This document shows positions 42,859-48,339 of a stretch of 48,339 nucleotides of DNA, piece after piece (within the stretch, counting starts at the first letter, position 1; the number at the start of each line of letters is the position of its first letter). A program made the translations under genes and the position numbers. The DNA is from Candidatus Acidiferrales bacterium (GTDB taxonomy: Bacteria > Acidobacteriota > Terriglobia > Acidiferrales > DATBWB01), in NCBI GenBank assembly GCA_036514995.1, contig DATBWB010000066.1, positions 1-48,339 of the forward strand, given 5' to 3'. Under the pieces are notes generated by a model. That model was not told the origin of the DNA. It did no database searches and worked only from the letters and a program-made list of their open reading frames with translations.

Positions 42859-43830
42859 TCAGTACTCGCGCTCCAAAATGAACTGAGGCACGGCAGCGAG
42901 CGCCTGGCGATAGATAGAATCCGGGGCCACGTCCAGGCACCGCCGAGCATTGTCAGCGTAGAGATGAGCGCGGGCAAGGGTGCGTTCGAGCGCGCCCGTT
43001 TCACGAACGAGGGCCACGATTTCCTCCGGGTGCACGCGGAGAAAGCCTTTGTCCTGAAGGACGCTTTCCACCTTCTTGCGGCCGCTACCATGGACGGTTT
43101 CCAGGGCGTAGATGAGAGGCAGCGTCACCTTCCCTTCCTTGAGGTCGCTGGCTACGGGCTTACCGAGCTTGGCAGCGGAAGAAGTAAAGTCCAAGACATC
43201 GTCCACCAGTTGAAACGCCATCCCGGCCTGACGCCCATACTCGGAGAGGGGAAACTCAAGACTCTCCTGGCGGGCAAGGACCGCTCCGAGTTTGGCGCAG
43301 CCGCCAAACAAACAGGCGGTTTTGCGGTAGACAAGGTCGAGGGCGTCCTCCTCGGTCAAATCCATTTTGCCGAGGCGGGCGAGCTGAAGCAACTCGCCTT
43401 CCACCATGGTTTGGGTGAGGCCGATGAGGATGTCCAGGATCTTAAAGTTGCGTTCGGCAAGGGCAATTTGGAAGGATTGCATGTAGAGCCAGTCGCCAGC
43501 AAGGACGCTCAAATGATTTCCCCACCGGGAGTTGGTAGAAGCGCGGCCGCGGCGGGTATCAGCACCATCGATGACGTCGTCATGAATGAGGGTGGCAGTG
43601 TGAATGAGTTCGACGACGGTGCCAAGCTTGATGGCGGATTGTCCCTCATAGCCGCTGCACTTGGCCGCCAGCAACAGAAGGGCGGGACGAAGCCGCTTTC
43701 CGCCGCCATCCAGCAGGTAGCGACCAATGGAAGCCACCGGTTCGACGGCGGCATCGCTCTGGGCAGCGAATTCGCCCTCGACCATGCGAAGGTCGTCGCG
43801 CACCAGTTCAAAAATTTCTTGAGCAGTCAC
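42859..43830 (-). CDS. Polyprenyl diphosphate synthase (octaprenyl/heptaprenyl type, IspB-like)
   Basis: Trans-prenyltransferase making the side-chain precursor for respiratory quinones. The 323-aa protein has both aspartate-rich motifs: LIHDDVID with Asp84, Asp85 and Asp88, and QLVDDVLDF with Asp209, Asp210 and Asp213. GGGKRLRPALLLL near residue 42 and the DLKEGKVTLPLIYAL block also match. Small residues (Thr-Ala-Thr) before the first motif favour a long-chain product. The start is GTG at 43830, overlapping the tatD stop by 4 nt (GTGA). Chain length cannot be stated. Confidence 0.93.
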   Translation of the reverse strand: MTAQEIFELVRDDLRMVEGEFAAQSDAAVEPVASIGRYLLDGGGKRLRPALLLLAAKCSGYEGQSAIKLGTVVELIHTATLIHDDVIDGADTRRGRASTNSRWGNHLSVLAGDWLYMQSFQIALAERNFKILDILIGLTQTMVEGELLQLARLGKMDLTEEDALDLVYRKTACLFGGCAKLGAVLARQESLEFPLSEYGRQAGMAFQLVDDVLDFTSSAAKLGKPVASDLKEGKVTLPLIYALETVHGSGRKKVESVLQDKGFLRVHPEEIVALVRETGALERTLARAHLYADNARRCLDVAPDSIYRQALAAVPQFILEREY

Positions 43831-44645
43831 GATTCTACCAGCTTACCCGTCGCCCCGGAGGCCGCCACAGGCAGGCGGAAGAGATTCCGGAAATTCTCAA
43901 GGAGGGCCGCGGCCAATGCGTCCTCGGGTGCTTGATGCAGCGCCGCCAGCGCTCGCACCACCTCAGCCACGTGAGCCGGCTCATTTCGCTTTCCCCGGAA
44001 GCGCTGGGGGGCCAAGTACGGGCAATCGGTTTCCGCGAGCAAGCAATCGGGCGGCAACTGCGCGGCAACGGAACGCAGCACCGCAGCCTTCGGATACGTG
44101 ACGTTGCCTGCAAATGATACCAGAAAACCAAACCCGATAGCCCGGCGAGCATCGTCCAGAGTGCCGCTGAAGCAGTGAAGAATGCCGCCGAGGTTAGTCG
44201 GGGCCCACTGCTCGGCCAGGATACGAAGGCAATCCCCCCAGGCCTGGCGGCAGTGGATTATGACGGGGAGCTTTGCTTCGGCAGCCAAGTCGAGTTGCCG
44301 GCGGAAAACTCGCTGCTGAACCTCCGGCGGCGGCTGCGGATAGTGATAATCGAGACCGATTTCGCCCCATGCGATCACACGCGAATCCGAGCCAAGCTTG
44401 CGCAAGGCATCGTCGTGCGCGGCAGAGATACGGGCCGCGTCATGAGGATGGACGCCCACGGAAGCGTAAATCCAAGGATAACGTTGGGCAAAGGGGATGG
44501 CAGCATCGAGGCGATCCGGTCCAGCACCGCTTCCAATGCTGAGCAGGAGTTCCACGCCGGCGTCTCGTGCCCGGGCGATCACGGCCTCGCGATCGGCGTC
44601 GAATTCCGGGAAGTCCAAATGGGCATGGGAGTCCACAAGATGCAT
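43827..44645 (-). CDS. tatD: TatD-family metal-dependent deoxyribonuclease
   Basis: TIM-barrel hydrolase of the TatD/YcfH family, a DNase implicated in DNA repair and D-aminoacyl-tRNA or RNA quality control in various bacteria. The 272-aa protein begins LVDSHAHLDF (His7 and His9, metal ligands). It has WGEIGLDYHY with the bridging Glu, LPVIIHCRQAW, ILHCFSGTLDDA and the C-terminal LLAETDCPYLAPQ with a metal-binding Asp. Length matches (about 255-275). It starts 11 nt after metG and overlaps the polyprenyl synthase gene by 4 nt; the metG-tatD order is common in bacteria. Confidence 0.94.
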   Translation of the reverse strand: MHLVDSHAHLDFPEFDADREAVIARARDAGVELLLSIGSGAGPDRLDAAIPFAQRYPWIYASVGVHPHDAARISAAHDDALRKLGSDSRVIAWGEIGLDYHYPQPPPEVQQRVFRRQLDLAAEAKLPVIIHCRQAWGDCLRILAEQWAPTNLGGILHCFSGTLDDARRAIGFGFLVSFAGNVTYPKAAVLRSVAAQLPPDCLLAETDCPYLAPQRFRGKRNEPAHVAEVVRALAALHQAPEDALAAALLENFRNLFRLPVAASGATGKLVES

Positions 44646-44656
44646 GCCAGTGTCCC

Positions 44657-46618
44657 CTACTTCAAGCGAGCGCCGTTGGGCACGTCCTCCAAAAAGCCGA
44701 CCAGGACCGGCTTCCCCTGCTCGCCCACCGTGGCGGCCAGGACCATGCCGTTGGACTCGACGCCGCGGAGCTTGCGTGGCTGGAGGTTTGTCACCACGAC
44801 CACCTTGCGGCCCAGTAGGTCTTCGGGCTTGTACACTTCGGCGATGCCAGCCACCACCTGACGCACTTCTTCGCCGATGTCCACCAACAGCTTCAAAAGC
44901 TTGTCGGCACCAGCGACGCGCTCGACAGATTTCACCTCGCCGACACGCATCTCCACCTTGGCAAAATCTTCAATCGTAATCACGTTGCTTTTCGCCTCCT
45001 TGCCCGGCGCGGCCGGGCCACGGACACTCGGTGGTCTCAGCAACTCCTGTTCGAGCTGCTCAATTTGATCCAAAGCATCGTCCTTCTTCACCCGGGGGAA
45101 GATCGGTTCAGGCTTGCCGATGCGCGTCCCCGGGCGCAGCTTCCCCCAGTTTTCCATCGTTACCCCAGAAGTCAGTTGCTCATCGGCCGGACTTGCCTGA
45201 AGCCCAAGCTGTTGCCAGATCTTCGCTGTTGCGTGGGGCATAACCGGATGTGCCAGCAGAGTGACAATCCGCAGCGCTTCCGCGGCGGTGTAAAGCACGG
45301 TGGCGAGCCGGTCGCGTTGGGAGGGGTCTTCCGCCAAGGCCCAGGGCTGCTGAAGAACGAGGTATTTGTCAACCTCCGCGATCAATCCCCAGACCGTCAC
45401 CAGGGCCGGTGAGAAGGCCAACTGGTCGTACTGAATCAAGCAAGTTCCAATGTCGCGGACTGCTCTCGCCTCGACCGTCTCATCGCGAGGGGTCTTCGTG
45501 CCAGTGGGCGCTGGCACTTCTCCGGCGAAGTATCGGTCTATCATCGTGAGGGTACGGCTAGCAAGATTGCCCAGTCCATTGGCGAGGTCGCTATTGTAGC
45601 GATTGATGAGCGCCTCGCGGCTGAAGTTGCCGTCCTGGCCGAAGACCATTTCGCGCAGGAGGAAGTACCGCAGCGCGTCCACGCCCAACACGCGGGCGAT
45701 GGGCTGCGGCAATTGGATATTGCCGCGCGACTTCGACATCTTCTGCTGCTCGAAAAGCCACCAACCGTGCGCGAAGATCGTTTTCGGCAGGGGCTCGCCC
45801 GCAGCCATCAGGAATGCCGGCCAATAGACGGCGTGGAAACGCAAGATCTCCTTGCCAATCAGGTGCAGGTCGGCGGGCCAGTATTTCTCCCACTGCAGCT
45901 CGTCGTCGCCATAACCGATGCCGCTCATATAGCTGGTGAGCGCGTCGTACCAAACGTAAAAGACGTGCTTCTCGTCGCCCGGCCAGGGGATCCCCCACTT
46001 GAGCGTGGTGCGGCTGACAGAGAGGTCGCGGAGGCCGCCGCGGACAAAGGCAATCACCTCGTTCCGCCGCGTTTCGGGCTGGACGAACTCGGGATGTTTC
46101 TCGTAGTGATCGAGCAGACGATCTTGAAACGCTGAGAGCTTGAAGAAGTAGTTCTCCTCGCGGATGTGTTCGGTGGGCCGGCCGCACTCCGGACAGGGCG
46201 CGTCGGGCGTGGGGTCGTCCACGTAGAGTTCGTCAAAGACACAGTACTGGCCCTGGTAGCTGCCTTTGTAAATGTATCCGTTGTCCTTCGCGAGATGCAG
46301 CAACCGATGGACAGCGCGCTCGTGCCGCAGCTCGGTGGTGCGGATGAAGCGGTCATGCTTCAGATCGAGCTCTTCCCACAGGCGACGGTATTCGGCTGAA
46401 ATCTGATCGGCAAAGCGTTGCGGGTCGAGGCCCGCCGCTCTGGCCGACCGCTCCACTTTCTGCCCGTGCTCGTCGGTACCGGTGAGAAACACGACGTCGT
46501 AGCCGCGCATGCGCTTGTAGCGCGCAATCGTATCGGCCACGACGGTCGTGTAGGTGTGACCGAGGTGCGGCCGTGCATTGACGTAGTAGATGGGCGTGGT
46601 GAGGTAGAACTTTTCCAT
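44657..46618 (-). CDS. metG: Methionine--tRNA ligase with C-terminal tRNA-binding domain
   Basis: Charges tRNA-Met. The 653-aa class I enzyme starts FYLTTPIYYVNARPHLGHTY with the HIGH-type HLGH and the FLTGTDEHGQK block, and has KMSKSRGN near residue 295. The zinc insert keeps CPECGRP, but the usual first CxxC has only its first Cys (YCVFDE), so metal binding may be altered. The anticodon domain follows, then a C-terminal EMAP/Trbp111-type OB domain (about 545-653, FAKVEMRVGEVKSVERVAGA, LQPRKLRGVESNGM) that aids tRNA binding and dimerisation. Positioned 65 nt after larC; the spacer holds two hairpins. Confidence 0.96.
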   Translation of the reverse strand: MEKFYLTTPIYYVNARPHLGHTYTTVVADTIARYKRMRGYDVVFLTGTDEHGQKVERSARAAGLDPQRFADQISAEYRRLWEELDLKHDRFIRTTELRHERAVHRLLHLAKDNGYIYKGSYQGQYCVFDELYVDDPTPDAPCPECGRPTEHIREENYFFKLSAFQDRLLDHYEKHPEFVQPETRRNEVIAFVRGGLRDLSVSRTTLKWGIPWPGDEKHVFYVWYDALTSYMSGIGYGDDELQWEKYWPADLHLIGKEILRFHAVYWPAFLMAAGEPLPKTIFAHGWWLFEQQKMSKSRGNIQLPQPIARVLGVDALRYFLLREMVFGQDGNFSREALINRYNSDLANGLGNLASRTLTMIDRYFAGEVPAPTGTKTPRDETVEARAVRDIGTCLIQYDQLAFSPALVTVWGLIAEVDKYLVLQQPWALAEDPSQRDRLATVLYTAAEALRIVTLLAHPVMPHATAKIWQQLGLQASPADEQLTSGVTMENWGKLRPGTRIGKPEPIFPRVKKDDALDQIEQLEQELLRPPSVRGPAAPGKEAKSNVITIEDFAKVEMRVGEVKSVERVAGADKLLKLLVDIGEEVRQVVAGIAEVYKPEDLLGRKVVVVTNLQPRKLRGVESNGMVLAATVGEQGKPVLVGFLEDVPNGARLK

Positions 46619-46641
46619 GACTCAGGACCGGTCTTTAGGAC

Positions 46642-46686
46642 TATCGAGCTTCAGCCCGATATGCATGACGGGCTCAAAGCCCGTCA
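46642..46686. repeat. Two tandem hairpins between larC and metG
   Basis: A perfect 8-bp stem, TGACGGGC (46666-46673) with GCCCGTCA (46679-46686), has a 5-nt loop and includes the larC stop codon. A second 9-bp stem with one G-U type pair, TATCGAGCT (46642-46650) with AGCCCGATA (46653-46661), has a 2-nt loop. Neither is followed by a T-run. Together they fill most of the 65-nt spacer and look like an extragenic palindromic repeat or an mRNA stabiliser/attenuator. Confidence 0.55.
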
Positions 46687-47859
46687 CTCCTTCTTCTGGC
46701 TGCGAAACACAAAGCTAGCTTCGGCGAGGATCTCCTTTAAGGGCACGCCGCGTTCGCGCGCAATCTTTTCGCAATCTTCATATTCGGGCGCGGCGTTCAG
46801 CAATTGGCCATTCCGTCGGGCCAATTTCATGCGCACCGGACCCCAGCGGGTTTCCACGGAAACCCATTCGCGCTCCAAGGTCTGGCGTTGCGCTTCGTAG
46901 ATGCGCACGCCGATGGTTGTCGTCTGCGCGAAGACCAACTCGCAGAGCCGGGAGGCATCCTCAGGCCGGGCGACAACCTGAATGAGTTGGCCGGGACGAT
47001 TTTTTTTCATCTGTGCGGGGACAGAGAAAACGTCGAGCGCGCCGGCGCTCATCGCCTGCTCAGCAAAATAGGCATAGATCTGGGGACTCATGTCATCCAC
47101 GGTGGCCTCGATGACGCGCACGGGTGGTTCGATGGAGAGCGTCGTTGCCTCCCCAAGAAGCAGGCGGAGAACGTTTGGCTGCCCCATGATTTCTCGGGAG
47201 CCGGCGCCGTGGCCGACACGCCAGAGCTTCATCGGCGGCAAGGCGCCGAAATGGGAGCAGAGCGTCGAAAGAATGGCAGCGCCCGTCGGGGTGACCAACT
47301 CACCGACTTCGCCGCTTGAATAAACGGGCGCTTCCCGAAGCAGCTCAAGCGTCGCCGGCGCAGGAATGGGCAAAGTTCCGTGAGCGGTTTCCGCCCGGCC
47401 ACCTCCCAAGTTGAGCTGAGACGCGGCAAACTTCTCGATGCCGAGCAGCGAAAACCCGATGCATGCGCCAACCACGTCCACGATGGCGTCGAGGGCACCG
47501 ACTTCGTGAAAGTGGACTTTCTCGATTGGGAGACCGTGGACTTTGGCTTCAGCTTCGCCGAGCCGGCGAAAAATGCACTCGGCCTGTCGTTGGACCGCAG
47601 CGGGAAGGCTTGCTTTGCTGATGAGTTCCACGATAGCAGCGAGCGAACGCGGGGGCGGGCTGGCCTCCGCCTGGACGCGAACGAGGGTTGCCCGGAGATC
47701 GCCACGATGGACAGGTTCAGCAGACAGCCGCCAACCTCGAACGGGCAAGGCCAGCAGCGATTTTTCCAGATCGGCCAGGAGAACCCCGGCATCCACCAGC
47801 GCACCCAAGATCATGTCGCCAGCCACGCCCGAAGAACAGTCGAAGTAGCCGATACGCAT
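46684..47859 (-). CDS. larC: Nickel pincer cofactor biosynthesis protein LarC
   Basis: Inserts nickel into the pincer mononucleotide cofactor, in a CTP-dependent reaction, to give the active cofactor of lactate racemase-type LarA enzymes. The 391-aa protein matches full-length LarC. The N-terminus is GYFDCSSGVAGDMILGALVDAG; VHFHEVGALDAIVDVVG lies near residue 110, the VTPTGAAILSTL segment follows, and the C-terminal domain has IEATVDDMSPQIYAYFAEQAM. Here it is one continuous frame, unlike Lactobacillus where it needs a programmed frameshift. LarA, LarB and LarE are not in the window, so the enzyme served is unknown. It starts 4 nt after the sirtuin stop. Confidence 0.92.
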   Translation of the reverse strand: MRIGYFDCSSGVAGDMILGALVDAGVLLADLEKSLLALPVRGWRLSAEPVHRGDLRATLVRVQAEASPPPRSLAAIVELISKASLPAAVQRQAECIFRRLGEAEAKVHGLPIEKVHFHEVGALDAIVDVVGACIGFSLLGIEKFAASQLNLGGGRAETAHGTLPIPAPATLELLREAPVYSSGEVGELVTPTGAAILSTLCSHFGALPPMKLWRVGHGAGSREIMGQPNVLRLLLGEATTLSIEPPVRVIEATVDDMSPQIYAYFAEQAMSAGALDVFSVPAQMKKNRPGQLIQVVARPEDASRLCELVFAQTTTIGVRIYEAQRQTLEREWVSVETRWGPVRMKLARRNGQLLNAAPEYEDCEKIARERGVPLKEILAEASFVFRSQKKE

Positions 47860-47863
47860 CGAA

Positions 47864-48339
47864 TCAACTCACCAGTTGCGGCAATATCTCGTCCGCTTTT
47901 CCGACGAAACTGTAGTCAGCGAGAGGGGTCAGGGCGGTTGGCTCAAAATTAATCTCGATGAGCTTCGCGCCCCGGTTTTTGGCCACCATGGGAAGCCCGG
48001 CTGCGGGGTAAACCGCGGCCGAAGTGCCAACCACCAAGAAGACCGCGCAAGATTCAGCCGCTTGCACAGCAGCCTGCCAAGCTGCAGGCGGCAAGGCCTC
48101 CCCGAACCAAACGACGCCAGGTCGCAAGAGCTCGCCGCAGGAACACCGAGGAGGAATTTCCGGCAAAGGCACCCGGCGGTCCGATTTGACCGCGCCACAG
48201 CGCTGGCAACGCAGCGTCCAGATATCGCCGTGGAGCTTGATGACATGGCGGCTCCCGGCAAGATCGTGCAGCCCATCCACATTCTGAGTGATGAGTGCAA
48301 AGCCGGGACAACGATTCTCGAGAAGAACCAGGGCTTCAT
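47864..48339 (-). CDS. NAD-dependent protein deacylase, Sir2 family, 5' truncated by window edge
   Basis: C-terminal part (158 codons visible) of a sirtuin that removes acyl groups from lysines using NAD+. The frame runs off the right end and reads FALITQNVDGLHDLAGS, then catalytic His in HVIKLHGDI. Zinc ligands are CQRC and CSC, followed by ELLRPGVVWFGEALP, the VGTSAAVYPAAGL nucleotide loop, and a C-terminal GKADEILPQLV. The ITQNVDGLH, HGD and WFGE motifs are the class signature. Any internal start such as GTG at 48280 would delete the QN-D NAD-binding motif, so the gene must begin beyond 48339. The Rossmann N-terminus is not visible. Confidence 0.95.
   Translation of the reverse strand, partial: EALVLLENRCPGFALITQNVDGLHDLAGSRHVIKLHGDIWTLRCQRCGAVKSDRRVPLPEIPPRCSCGELLRPGVVWFGEALPPAAWQAAVQAAESCAVFLVVGTSAAVYPAAGLPMVAKNRGAKLIEINFEPTALTPLADYSFVGKADEILPQLVS

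Overview
The window reads as about 48 kb of chromosome from a moderately GC-rich, Gram-negative bacterium. It is almost entirely protein-coding, and I see no rRNA, tRNA, insertion sequence, phage gene or CRISPR array. LPS-export permease, MEP-pathway isoprenoid genes, alpha2beta2 glycyl-tRNA synthetase, a DUF1844 protein, a fused LptF-LptG permease and a fused E1 alpha/beta dehydrogenase together suggest Acidobacteriota or a near relative. That placement is an inference; no rRNA gene is present to prove it. Both window ends cut genes (an anti-sigma factor on the left, a sirtuin on the right).

Layout. 1-7940 (minus): nfo, leuS, a D-2-hydroxyacid dehydrogenase, a membrane protein of unknown function, guaA, an ECF sigma factor and its zinc-finger anti-sigma partner, tightly packed with overlaps. 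8113-10292 (plus): DAHP synthase coupled to an exported seven-bladed YVTN beta-propeller. 10299-12488 (minus): a large GH57 glycosidase of unclear specificity. 12596-14908 (plus): the LptF-LptG fusion. 15023-21679 (minus): recO-glyQ-glyS-ppdK. 21877-23559 (plus): PfkB-family sugar kinase and rhomboid protease. 23556-29797 (minus): E1 alpha/beta fusion, mazG, MenC/NSAR-like enolase, EamA transporter, LeuB-like dehydrogenase. 29968-34045 (plus): GH57 branching enzyme, DUF1844 protein, PhnP-like MBL hydrolase, ribF. 34134-48339 (minus): sirtuin, larC, metG, tatD, polyprenyl synthase, CYTH protein, an MgtE regulatory module without its channel, an Nramp-related transporter, then the envelope/isoprenoid cluster uppS-cdsA-dxr-rseP-ispG.

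How the genes fit together. Most are housekeeping: translation (leuS, glyQS, metG), purine and aromatic synthesis (guaA, DAHP synthase), isoprenoid and lipid carrier synthesis (dxr, ispG, uppS, polyprenyl synthase), envelope biogenesis (lptFG, cdsA, rseP), repair (nfo, recO, tatD) and alpha-glucan metabolism (two GH57 proteins). Many adjacent pairs share 4-nt ATGA/GTGA/TTGA overlaps, which points to translational coupling.

The most interesting unit is at 39620-42147. A soluble protein with PRC-barrel-like, MgtE_N and tandem CBS domains, but no MgtE membrane domain, overlaps by 4 nt an Nramp-family transporter whose metal-site motifs are changed (DPGN to DAGG; TM6 Met-Pro-His to Ala-Pro-Trp). 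I propose a two-component, magnesium-gated uptake system in which MgtE's sensor has been paired with an Nramp-type transporter. Secondary curiosities are a 100-nt spacer enclosed by a 16-bp imperfect inverted repeat (32221-32320) and two spacers made of tandem hairpins (26862-26927 and 46642-46686). No stretch longer than 300 bases lacks a gene.
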